A stretch of DNA of 13,580 nt. Source: Actinomycetes bacterium (lineage in GTDB: Bacteria > Actinomycetota > Acidimicrobiia > Acidimicrobiales > UBA8190). The notes under the pieces were generated by a model that saw only the letters and a program-made list of their open reading frames with translations, was not told where the DNA came from and made no database searches. The translations under genes were made by a program, and so were the position numbers. The stretch is taken from positions 1-13,580 of the forward strand of contig JAJYAB010000016.1 in assembly GCA_021779775.1 (NCBI GenBank), given 5' to 3'. This document shows, piece by piece, positions 5,354-12,699 of the stretch (the stretch's first letter is position 1; every line of letters begins with the position of its first letter).

Positions 5354-6787
5354 TTGGCGGATCGCCGGCAACCAGCGCAGGGTCAGCCAAGCTCTGGACC
5401 ACCCCTGCCCGTGCCCCTGGTGGGCGACGGCCTGCAGGTCCCCTGCCTCGACGGCACCACCCGAGCCTGCGTCGACCTCGATGCGGCGGCCTCGACGCGT
5501 CCCCTGCCGGCGGTGGCCGATGCCGTCACCGAGCTCCTCCCGTGGTACTCGAGCGTCCACCGTGGTGCAGGGATCCGGTCGCGGCGGGCCACCGCGATGT
5601 ACGAGGCCGCACGCCACGCGGCATTGCGCTTCTGCGGCGCCGGTCGAACGGACGCGGTGGCCGTCATCTGCCGCAACACCACCGAAGCCATCAACCACCT
5701 GGCGTTCCGGTTGCGGCTCGCCAGCGACGACATCGTGCTCACCACCGTGGTGGAGCACCACGCCAATCTGCTGCCCTGGGGCCGTGTGGCCACCCGCCGG
5801 TACGTGCCGTGCACCGCCGACGGCACGTTCGGGGTCGAGGATGTCGTCGCTGGGCTGGAGGCAACGCCCCGGCCGAAGCTGCTGGCCGTCACGGGTGCGT
5901 CGAACGTCACGGGATGGATGCCACCGCTGGCGGCCATCATCGAAGCCGCCCATGCCAGAGCGGTGCCTGTCCTCGTGGACGCCGCCCAGCTGGCACCGCA
6001 CCGGCAGCTGCCGGCCGACGCGGACTACGTGGCGTTCAGCGGGCATAAGATGTACGCCCCGTTCGGCGCCGGTGTGCTCGTAGGGCCCGAGTCGACGTTC
6101 GCCGACGGGGAGCCGTTCCTCGCCGGAGGAGGCGCCGTCGACCTCGTGGACCTCGACGAGGTCTGGTGGACCCGCCCGCCTGAGCGGGAGGAGGCCGGTT
6201 CACCCAACGTGGTGGGTGCCGTCGCCCTCCATACGGCCATGGACACCCTGCAAGCGCTTGGATGGCCGGCCATCGTGGCCCACGAGCAGGCGCTGGCCGC
6301 TCGGCTCCGCCGGGGCCTGGCGGCCATCGACGGCGTCCGGCTCCTCGGACCGGCTACCGACGCCAGCACCCTGGCCGTCGCCAGCTTCACGGTGCATGGC
6401 ATGCACCACGGCTTGGTGGCTTCCCGACTGAGCGCCGAGTGGGGTATCGCCGTACGGCACGGATGCTTCTGTGCCCATCCGTACCTGGTCAGGCTGCTCG
6501 GGCTGTCCGCGGCCCAGAACGGTGCGCTCCGGGATCAGGTGCGCCGTGGCGACCACCGGTCGGTACCTGGGGCGGTGCGGGCCAGCTGCAGCGCCGGAAC
6601 CTCGCTCCACGAGGTTGACACCCTCCTCGACGCCGTTACCGCGCTGGCGGCGGACGCGGCGGACGGCAAGGCCCCGCCGGTGCCCTATCACCAGGATGCC
6701 GCTACAGGAGATTTCTGGCCGGAGAGCGACGCCCCAGGCTGGGGACCGGAAGACGACCTCTCGGGCTCGTCGTGCGCCATGGGGTGA
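5354..6787 (+). CDS. Class V aminotransferase / cysteine desulfurase-like PLP enzyme
   Basis: A 477-residue fold-type I PLP enzyme. Key features are TTVVEHHANLLPW (residues 130-142, with the His that stacks on PLP), LVDAAQLAPH (207-216, with Asp209 binding the pyridine nitrogen), and SGHKMYAPFGAGVLVG (229-244, with Lys232 as the Schiff-base lysine). A cysteine-containing loop follows in GIAVRHGCFCAHPYL (364-378), with Cys371 and Cys373, where SufS/CsdA enzymes carry the catalytic Cys. After RASCSAGTSLHEVDTLLDAV (409-428) comes an acidic tail rich in Trp and Pro (about 440-477) that ends in GSSCAMG. The TTG at 5354 is chosen for its AGGAGG. A longer frame starting at 5078 would overlap the DksA-like gene antisense and encodes a Ser/Ala-rich shadow sequence. 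Substrate cannot be told: it may be a cysteine desulfurase, a selenocysteine lyase or an epimerase-like relative. No suf partners are nearby. Confidence 0.9.
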   Translation: MADRRQPAQGQPSSGPPLPVPLVGDGLQVPCLDGTTRACVDLDAAASTRPLPAVADAVTELLPWYSSVHRGAGIRSRRATAMYEAARHAALRFCGAGRTDAVAVICRNTTEAINHLAFRLRLASDDIVLTTVVEHHANLLPWGRVATRRYVPCTADGTFGVEDVVAGLEATPRPKLLAVTGASNVTGWMPPLAAIIEAAHARAVPVLVDAAQLAPHRQLPADADYVAFSGHKMYAPFGAGVLVGPESTFADGEPFLAGGGAVDLVDLDEVWWTRPPEREEAGSPNVVGAVALHTAMDTLQALGWPAIVAHEQALAARLRRGLAAIDGVRLLGPATDASTLAVASFTVHGMHHGLVASRLSAEWGIAVRHGCFCAHPYLVRLLGLSAAQNGALRDQVRRGDHRSVPGAVRASCSAGTSLHEVDTLLDAVTALAADAADGKAPPVPYHQDAATGDFWPESDAPGWGPEDDLSGSSCAMG

Positions 6788-6802
6788 CCCCCGTCCCGCT
6801 CG

Positions 6803-6819
6803 CCGGGTGCAGCGCCCGG
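6803..6819. terminator. Possible hairpin between convergent genes
   Basis: CCGGG (6803-6807) can pair with CCCGG (6815-6819), and the stem may extend inward by a wobble pair, in the 36-nt gap between the aminotransferase stop and the stop of the repeat protein. There is no T-tract, so the terminator role is a guess. Confidence 0.25.
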
Positions 6820-6823
6820 GGGC

Positions 6824-8470
6824 TCATGCCATCGACCCGTGGAACGGCACGTCGAAGGCGAAGATGCCGCCGTCGGCCGCCGAGAGCCAGTACCCGCTCG
6901 TCGACGGGGCGGCCATGCCGACCACCGGGGCGTCGAGGTGCATGCCTCCGGTGGAGCCGTGGAACGGCGCGTTGCCGAAGGCGAAGATCCCGCCGTCGGA
7001 CGCCGTCAGCCAGTACCCCTGGCCGTCGGACGTGGGCGAAATGCCGACCACCGGACGGTTGAGTGCCATGCCCCCGGTCGATCCGAAGAACGGCGCTCCG
7101 CCGAAGGCGAAGATGCCGCCGTCGGACGCCACCTCCCAGTACCCCTGGCCGCCGGGCGTGCTGGCCATGCCGACAATGGGGCGCGCCAGGTACTGGCCAC
7201 CCATCGAACCGGCGAAGGCCGCGTCGCCGAAGGCGAAGATGCCGCCGTCGGACGCCACCTCCCAGTAGCCCCGGCCGTCGGGCGTGCTGGCCATGCCGAC
7301 GATGGGGCGCGCCAGGTACTGGCCACCCATCGAACCGGCGAAGGCCGCGTCGCCGAAGGCGAAGATGCCGCCGTCGGACGACACCTCCCAGTAGCCCCGG
7401 CCGTCGGGCGTGCTGGCCATGGCCACCACAGGAGCAGACAGGGGGTGGCCGCCCATGGAGCCGTAGAAGGTGGCGTCGCCGAAGCTGTAGATGCCGCCGT
7501 CAGACGACACCAGCCAGTAGCCGCCACCGTCAGGGGTCGACACCATGCCCACCGCCGGCGCTGCCATGCCAGAGCCCTTGGGGGCACCCGGGAGGTACGA
7601 CGTCACCTGGCTCCAGGTGAAGTCGGCCGCAGGGCTGCCCGAGGTCTCCACGAGCAGCTCCGCCCAGGCCGGGTAGCCGTTCCAGCCAGTGGCATCGAAG
7701 CCGGTTCCCATGACGCAGTCCTGGCACGGCAGGTTGATCAGCACGTTGTCGCGGTGTCCCCAGCATCCGCTCGCTCCGGCCTGGGGGCAGTCGATGTTGG
7801 AGGATCCGGGGCCGTCGTCGTACATCCAGAGGTAGACGGTCTCGAGCGGGTTGCCGATGGCCCCGCCCCAGTTGGAGCCCCATTCGCTCGCCGGGAACCC
7901 CGAGGGGGGTGTGGGGTCGTATCCTCCGGCGGCGCCGCCGGCAGCCGACTGGCCGAGCACCGACGACATGGCAGTCAGCGGCGGCAGCCCACGCACCGTG
8001 CGCTCGAGGTTGGTAGCCACGTAGAGCTGCTCCTGCGGGGTGAGCTGCGCCCAGTTCGACGGCAGCACCATGGCAGGCAGGCCCTCTTGCTCGCGGGCGT
8101 TGTCAATGGCCGCCAGCGACGCGTTGACGCAGGCGGACGAGTTGTCCGGCCGGCTGCCCGTACAGCTCTGGAAGAAGTCGGGGGACGGTGGGATGTTGGC
8201 CGGGGGGTTCGACGGTGGCAGCGTTCCCTGGGTCGCCTTGGTGACCGGCACGGGGGCGGCCAGCGGTGCGGATGCCGGCGCACGTGCCGCCGATGTCACG
8301 GTGGCCAGCACGGCGAGGAGCGACAGGACCAACAGCAGGCTCCGCGCGCTGCGCCGGGACCGGCGCCGCGAAGTCGGGGATGGGGAAGTCGGGGATGGGG
8401 AAGTCGGGGATGGGGAAGTTGATCGGGGGAGCGGGGCCACCGCTGCGGGAGTCCGTGCAAAGAGGTTCAC
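6824..8470 (-). CDS. Secreted/anchored CAP-like protein with six DGGIFAFG repeats
   Basis: A 548-residue exported protein. The N-terminus holds a SPSPT repeat (residues 19-34), a basic stretch RRRSRRSARS, and a hydrophobic segment LLLVLSLLAVLATVTSA (45-61) that acts as signal peptide or anchor. Residues ~125-280 look like a CAP/SCP-type domain: LTPQEQLYVATNLERTVRGLPPL (143-165), CWGHRDNVL (236-244), and four cysteines around 228-252 that could form disulfides. Six repeats of 42 residues follow (303-548, the last cut to 36), with the pattern STPDGRGYWEVASDGGIFAF then GDAAFAGSMGG. These repeats resemble beta-propeller-like modules common in Acidimicrobiia proteins. The GTG start at 8470 lacks a good ribosome binding site. 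It is likely an extracellular wall- or surface-associated protein; ligand and activity unknown. Confidence 0.85.
   Translation of the reverse strand: MNLFARTPAAVAPLPRSTSPSPTSPSPTSPSPTSRRRSRRSARSLLLVLSLLAVLATVTSAARAPASAPLAAPVPVTKATQGTLPPSNPPANIPPSPDFFQSCTGSRPDNSSACVNASLAAIDNAREQEGLPAMVLPSNWAQLTPQEQLYVATNLERTVRGLPPLTAMSSVLGQSAAGGAAGGYDPTPPSGFPASEWGSNWGGAIGNPLETVYLWMYDDGPGSSNIDCPQAGASGCWGHRDNVLINLPCQDCVMGTGFDATGWNGYPAWAELLVETSGSPAADFTWSQVTSYLPGAPKGSGMAAPAVGMVSTPDGGGYWLVSSDGGIYSFGDATFYGSMGGHPLSAPVVAMASTPDGRGYWEVSSDGGIFAFGDAAFAGSMGGQYLARPIVGMASTPDGRGYWEVASDGGIFAFGDAAFAGSMGGQYLARPIVGMASTPGGQGYWEVASDGGIFAFGGAPFFGSTGGMALNRPVVGISPTSDGQGYWLTASDGGIFAFGNAPFHGSTGGMHLDAPVVGMAAPSTSGYWLSAADGGIFAFDVPFHGSMA
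6827..7564. repeat. 126-bp coding tandem repeat, 6 units
   Basis: Period 126 bp, coding for 42-residue repeats. Units are at 7439-7564, 7313-7438, 7187-7312, 7061-7186, 6935-7060 and a shortened one at 6827-6934. Units two and three are nearly identical in DNA over about 110 bases, a sign of recent duplication or conversion. Confidence 0.9.
8370..8414. repeat. 15-bp tandem repeat, 3 copies
   Basis: The unit gaagtcggggatggg occurs three times (8370-8384, 8385-8399, 8400-8414) plus a 5-base remnant. It is in frame and encodes the SPSPT repeats just before the signal segment of the CAP-like protein. Confidence 0.93.
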
Positions 8471-8514
8471 CCAGTTCGCATCGTCGGGAGTTTCCCCAAT
8501 GATTACCCCGGCCA

Positions 8515-8530
8515 GTAGTTATATTACCAC
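8515..8530. promoter_or_regulatory. AT-rich divergent promoter candidate
   Basis: The stretch tagttatattaccac is the only AT-rich patch between the CAP-like gene and the large sensor gene. On the minus strand it reads GGTAATATAAC, with TATAAC or TAATAT as a -10 about 48 nt before the GTG at 8470. On the plus strand TATATT (8520-8525) could serve the sensor. No good -35 is visible on either strand. Confidence 0.4.
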
Positions 8531-8614
8531 ATTGGGCGGTTGTTGGTCGGGTGGGGCGCCTGTTGGGAACCTGTCTTCAGGGCCTGCCTCGGAGCCGGCA
8601 CAAGCGTTCCCCAC

Positions 8615-8620
8615 TACGGT
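8615..8620 (+). promoter_or_regulatory. Putative -10 element for leaderless sensor mRNA
   Basis: TACGGT ends 6 nt before the ATG at 8627, which has no Shine-Dalgarno, so transcription could begin at the start codon. It competes with the AT-rich box at 8520. Confidence 0.33.
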
Positions 8621-8626
8621 GCAGCC

Positions 8627-11600
8627 ATGGCCGAACCGGGCGGTCCATCGGAGCTGGAGGGTATCGACCTCGCCGCGCTGTTCGACCAGCTGGCCGACGG
8701 CGTCGTGGTGGCCGGCCCTGACGGCCGCATCCGGCTGTCGAACCGCCGGGCCGACGATCTGCTCGGCTACGCAGCAGGGGGGCTGACCGGCCAGCAGATC
8801 ACGGACCTCGTGCCCGAACGGCACCGCTTCGCGCACGAGGTCGGGTTCGCCCGGGTTTGCAGCGGCGGACCGGGTCGGATCGTCGGTGGCCCCGCCTTGC
8901 GCGTCGCCGCCCGCCGAGCCGACGCCAGCGAGGTCGACGTCGAGCTGACCCTCGGCACCGTCGGCAAGCCGGGATCTGCAGCATTCGTCTGCGTGGCATC
9001 GCTGCGCGACGCGCGTGATCAGGTGGCCCTCGAGCGCACCGTCGACCTCGCCCAGTACCTGCAGGCCAGCATCGACGTGGCCAACCGCCTCCGCCACGCG
9101 GACGACGTCGCCGGTGCCTACGCCGGAGTGCTGCCGGCCCTGTGCGCCAGGCTCGACTGGGACATCGCCGGACTGTGGCTGTGTGACGATGGGGACGGCA
9201 CGTTGTCATGTGCCGACGTGTGGCGGACCGACGAGCTTCCGCTCGGCCGGTTCGAGAAGACGAGCCTGGCGCTCCGCCTGAAGATCGGCCAGGGGCTCCC
9301 GGGAACCTGTTGGGAGCAGGGGCGCCCGGTGGCGCTGGCCCCGGCGGGAGCCGATCCGGTCGCGGTCATGGACTCCCCCCGCTCCGGGGTAGCCCAGGCC
9401 TGCGGGCTTGTCAGCGGTCTGGCCTTCCCCCTGGTCGGCCGGGATGGCGTGGTGGGTGTGGTGGAGTTCTTCTCGGGGAGGACCGCGGTCATCGACCCGC
9501 GCCTGCTCGATCTCCTCTGGAGCATCGGACGCCAGCTCGGCCAATTCCTCGACCGTGTCCGGGCAGAAGACTCGTTGCGCCAACGAGCAGCCCTGCTCAC
9601 CGCCCAGATGGAAGCCTCGGCCGACGGGATCCTGGCCATCTCCCCGGACCGGCGTGTGCTCGCCGTCAACCAGCGGTTCTGCGAGCTATGGGGGATCGCC
9701 CCAGGATCCGTCGAAATTGGCTCGCTGTCGCCTGCCTTCGCGTCAGCGCACCGCATCGTCGACCCCGACGCCTTCCTCGACGCTCTGGTATGGGGCCACG
9801 AGCATCCGGAGGAGGTGCAGCACCTGGACATTCCCCTCCTCGACGGGCGCACCATCGTCGGCTACGCCGCGCCGATCAACGATTCCGACGGCAACTACCT
9901 GGGGCGGGTGTGGTTCCTGCGCGACGACACCGAGCGGCGGGCAGCCGAGGCGGAGCACCAGGCGCTCATGGACCAGCTGCAGGCCGCTCAACGTGCCCAG
10001 CAGTTCCTGTTGCGGGCATCGGACGTCCTGGCCGGCGCCACCACCTTCGCCGAGACGATCGAGCGGCTTGCCGCCGTCGCCGTGCCGACCCTGGGCGACC
10101 TGTGCCTGGTCGACGTCGTCACCGACGAGGGGATCCAGCGCATGGCCGCTCGTCATGCCGACCCGCAACGCCAGCCCCAGGCTGACGAGCTGCGCCGCCG
10201 GTACCCGCCCGATCCGGGCGGCATCCATCCGAGCATCGACGTGATGCGGCACCGCCGTACGTCGTTCGCTCCGGACATGTCCGACACCTTCCTGCGGGCC
10301 ATCAGCCGCGACAATGAGCACTTCGCCCTGCTCAAGGCGTTGGGCTTCACCAGCTACATGTCCGTCCCATTACTGCACGGATCCGCCACGCTGGGCAGCC
10401 TCACCTTGGTGTCAGCAGGTTCCGGCCGCCACTTCGAAGAGCCGGACGTACTGCTGGCCGAAGACTTCGCCAGCCGCGTGGCGCAAGTCGTGGCCAAAGC
10501 CAAGCGCTACGAGGTCGACCACCAGGTCGCCCGCACCCTGCAGGCCAGCCTGCTCCCCTTACGCCTGCCCGAACTGCCCGATCTGCGGGTAGCCGTCCGG
10601 TACCTCCCCGGCACCCAGGGGACCGAAGTGGGTGGCGACTTCTACGACCTGATGCGACTTCCTTCCGGCGCGGTCGCGCTCTCGGTCGGCGACGTCGCCG
10701 GGCATGACCTTGCCGCTGCTGCCGCCATGGGCCAGCTCCGCAGCGTGGCCCGGGCCTTGACCGGACAGGCAGACGGTCCGGCGTCACTGGTGAAGATGTT
10801 GTACCGCAGCTGGGATCTGCTCGACCTCGACCGGATTGCCACGGTCGTGCATGCCGTCCTCGATCCGGCGACGGGCGATCTCCGCGTGGCCACGGCGGGC
10901 CACCCGCCGCCCGTCATCGTCAACGAGTCGTCGGCTGCGTTCTTGCCAGTGGCACCGGCACCGCCCCTCGGCTCCCCGGCCGGTGCCGTCCAAGAATGGC
11001 GCGGGCACCTCGCTGCGGGCGACACCCTGCTCTTCTACACCGACGGGCTCGTCGAGGACGTCGGCTTGTCCCTCGCGGACGGCATGCAGCGGTTACTCGT
11101 CCTGGCCCAGGGCAATACCGACCCCGACGCGCTGTGCGACCGGGTCCTCACCCCGGTGTCCGGCGAGGACCGACGAGACGACGTGGCCCTGCTAGCCGTC
11201 CGGCACGCCACACGTGTCGCAGACCCGAGCACCGCAGGCGGCCAACGTGGCGACCCGCTTCAGGCATCCGGTGATGCCACCGGAAGTGGTGCTCCACCGG
11301 CCGTCGAATGGACCTTCCCTGCCGAAGCCGCTTCAGTGGCAAGAAGCCGCCATGCGGTAGCTGCTGCACTCGTTGGCTGGGGACGGGCAGATCTGGCCGA
11401 GGCGGCGGCGCTCTGCGTCTCCGAGCTGGTGACCAATGCCGTCATCCACGGGCACAGCCTGGCGACCGTGCACGCCGAGCTGATCGGGGACGAGCTCCGG
11501 GTGGAGGTGCACGATGATGGCTCCACCCAGGCGCTGCCGAGCCACCGGGTCGAGGAGATCCGCCGGCTGGCCGAAGACGTGGGCCGGCGCGACGTGTCGC

Positions 11601-12361
11601 AGGAGATACAGACCACCGGGCGCGGTCTGGTCGTGGTGAGCCGGATCGCCGATCGCTGGGGAACGACGGAGCGTGCGGAAGGTGTCGGCACTGCCGTGTG
11701 GTTCGTGCTCGGAGCTCCACCCGGGCATGACGCCAGATCTCCCGGAGAGCTGCAGGCGCCAGGGGAAACAGCCGGCGAAGCAGCAGAACAGCGGACCGGT
11801 GACGAGCCAAGCCGCGAGGAGAGACGGCCGGGCCGGCGACTCGGCCGTACAGGCGTAGCGCGCAGCGTGCTTCCCCGTGTGGGGCCGCCCGGTGCAGGGA
11901 GTCAGCCACCACCGGAGCCGGTACATGTCCGCTTCCGCGACGTCCCCGTCCACGTCGTCCTCGCCAATTACGCGCACATGCAGGAAGTCGTGCGTGAAGC
12001 AGAGATCATCGGGGGCCCAGGCAGATGGACCGAGTCGGCATCGCCGTTCCGTATGGTCGCCGCCGTGCTCCGCCGGGCGAACGAACGCTCGGTCACGGTG
12101 TGGTCGGAGGCGAGACTGGCGCGCGCGGCAGGTCAGGATACGTTCTCCGTGAGACTGCCGGTCGACGAGCGGGCGGTTGCCGAGGGACGGCGCCTGACCG
12201 CTGCGCTGGCCCAGGTGGACCGCTTGGCGGCCGAGGGTCGGCTCCTGACCAACCCGGCCAGTGCCGACGTGCAGGCATTCCGGCGCTGGTGGCTGCAGGC
12301 CTGCGAGGACGCACTGGCTCAGGGAACCACGGTGATGTCCTACCCGACGGGTGACGGGTGA
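8627..12361 (+). CDS. PAS-GAF-PAS-GAF-SpoIIE phosphatase-RsbW-like ATPase, 1244 aa
   Basis: A large soluble sensor with both partner-switching activities. From ATG 8627: PAS1 (~15-125), GAF1 (~145-310), PAS2 (~325-435), short helical linker, GAF2 (~460-625), SpoIIE/PP2C phosphatase (~630-860) and an RsbW-like HATPase (~895-1028). Phosphatase motifs are GGDFYD (669-674), VGDVAGHD (687-694), FYTDGLVED (803-811) and RRDDVALLA (849-857), supplying the metal-binding aspartates. ATPase motifs are SELVTNAVIHG (932-942), VHDDGS (961-966) and TTGRGLVVVSRIAD (996-1009). Residues 1030-1095 are a disordered linker. Residues 1097-1233 form a further domain, including FRRWWLQACEDAL, seen as a companion of RsbW-like domains but without assigned function. 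It probably dephosphorylates an anti-anti-sigma factor and kinases it or binds sigma in response to ligands of the PAS/GAF domains. The frame extends upstream to a TTG at 8540, but that extension lacks domain character. The stop lies in a 7-bp array. Confidence 0.92.
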   Translation: MAEPGGPSELEGIDLAALFDQLADGVVVAGPDGRIRLSNRRADDLLGYAAGGLTGQQITDLVPERHRFAHEVGFARVCSGGPGRIVGGPALRVAARRADASEVDVELTLGTVGKPGSAAFVCVASLRDARDQVALERTVDLAQYLQASIDVANRLRHADDVAGAYAGVLPALCARLDWDIAGLWLCDDGDGTLSCADVWRTDELPLGRFEKTSLALRLKIGQGLPGTCWEQGRPVALAPAGADPVAVMDSPRSGVAQACGLVSGLAFPLVGRDGVVGVVEFFSGRTAVIDPRLLDLLWSIGRQLGQFLDRVRAEDSLRQRAALLTAQMEASADGILAISPDRRVLAVNQRFCELWGIAPGSVEIGSLSPAFASAHRIVDPDAFLDALVWGHEHPEEVQHLDIPLLDGRTIVGYAAPINDSDGNYLGRVWFLRDDTERRAAEAEHQALMDQLQAAQRAQQFLLRASDVLAGATTFAETIERLAAVAVPTLGDLCLVDVVTDEGIQRMAARHADPQRQPQADELRRRYPPDPGGIHPSIDVMRHRRTSFAPDMSDTFLRAISRDNEHFALLKALGFTSYMSVPLLHGSATLGSLTLVSAGSGRHFEEPDVLLAEDFASRVAQVVAKAKRYEVDHQVARTLQASLLPLRLPELPDLRVAVRYLPGTQGTEVGGDFYDLMRLPSGAVALSVGDVAGHDLAAAAAMGQLRSVARALTGQADGPASLVKMLYRSWDLLDLDRIATVVHAVLDPATGDLRVATAGHPPPVIVNESSAAFLPVAPAPPLGSPAGAVQEWRGHLAAGDTLLFYTDGLVEDVGLSLADGMQRLLVLAQGNTDPDALCDRVLTPVSGEDRRDDVALLAVRHATRVADPSTAGGQRGDPLQASGDATGSGAPPAVEWTFPAEAASVARSRHAVAAALVGWGRADLAEAAALCVSELVTNAVIHGHSLATVHAELIGDELRVEVHDDGSTQALPSHRVEEIRRLAEDVGRRDVSQEIQTTGRGLVVVSRIADRWGTTERAEGVGTAVWFVLGAPPGHDARSPGELQAPGETAGEAAEQRTGDEPSREERRPGRRLGRTGVARSVLPRVGPPGAGSQPPPEPVHVRFRDVPVHVVLANYAHMQEVVREAEIIGGPGRWTESASPFRMVAAVLRRANERSVTVWSEARLARAAGQDTFSVRLPVDERAVAEGRRLTAALAQVDRLAAEGRLLTNPASADVQAFRRWWLQACEDALAQGTTVMSYPTGDG

Positions 12362-12408
12362 CGGGTGACGGGTGACGGGTGACGGGTGACGGGTGACGGG
12401 TGACGGGG
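12346..12408. repeat. 7-bp tandem array, 8 perfect copies plus one variant
   Basis: The unit gacgggt is repeated eight times (12346-12401), followed by gacgggg. The stop codon of the sensor gene (12359-12361) spans the junction of the second and third copies. Because 7 is not a multiple of 3, TGA occurs in all three plus-strand frames of the array. Confidence 0.96.
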
Positions 12409-12477
12409 ACCGCTCGGAGGCCGGTGGCACGGCGCCAGGTGCGGAGAGAGCCCGCCATGGTGGCCCCTGACGGGTCG

Positions 12478-12483
12478 TAGGCT
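12478..12483 (+). promoter_or_regulatory. Putative -10 element for tRNA-Lys
   Basis: TAGGCT, the same hexamer as the mshA candidate, ends 11 nt before the tRNA. This would give a short 5' leader. No -35 was recognised. Confidence 0.35.
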
Positions 12484-12494
12484 GGAGGCGGCGC

Positions 12495-12570
12495 GGGCCG
12501 CTAGCTCATCAGGTAGAGCAGGGGACTTTTAATCCCAAGGTGCCGGGTTCGAGCCCCGGGCGGCCCACCA
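12495..12570 (+). tRNA. tRNA-Lys (anticodon UUU)
   Basis: A 76-nt cloverleaf including an encoded CCA end. The acceptor stem is GGGCCGC (12495-12501) with GCGGCCC (12560-12566). The D arm is GCTC/GAGC, the anticodon loop is CTTTTAA with anticodon TTT, and the T arm is CCGGG-TTCGAGC-CCCGG. The outer pair of the anticodon stem is a G-A mismatch; all other stems pair fully. An integrase gene starts 130 bp downstream in the same direction, so the 3' half of this tRNA is a likely attachment site. Confidence 0.96.
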
Positions 12571-12628
12571 GGAAAGACCTAGTAGACAGCTTGTAGAGCG
12601 CGTCGGGAGATCGAAAACCAGGTGCGCT

Positions 12629-12681
12629 TGCTACTGGATGCTACTGTTTCACCGGAGCTGCTACTGGAGAGCCAGTAGCAG
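12629..12681. repeat. Phased TGCTACTG direct repeats and 10-bp inverted repeat
   Basis: tgctactg begins at 12629, 12639 and 12659, spacings of 10 and 20 bp, so copies lie on one face of the helix. The third copy is part of a perfect inverted repeat, CTGCTACTGG (12658-12667), loop AGAG, CCAGTAGCAG (12672-12681). This ends 18 bp before the integrase ATG. It may be an integrase arm-site cluster, an operator, or an RNA hairpin over the leader. Confidence 0.85.
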
Positions 12682-12699
12682 AGGCATCCGGGAGGCACC

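Noticed and set aside
6839..8422. 527-residue plus-strand open frame with apparent repeats
   Set aside because: Its repeats are just the reverse reading of the 126-bp units of the CAP-like protein; a signal peptide and domain are seen only on the minus strand.
8540..8626. TTG start adding 29 residues to the large sensor
   Set aside because: No ribosome binding site and no domain content; ATG 8627 precedes the PAS domain and has a -10-like box.
12346..12408. CRISPR-like array
   Set aside because: Units are 7 bp with no spacers and no cas genes; it is a microsatellite.
11333..12458. Minus-strand frames with VTRHPSP repeats
   Set aside because: They arise because the reverse of the heptamer array has no stop codon; they are antisense to the ATPase and C-terminal domain.
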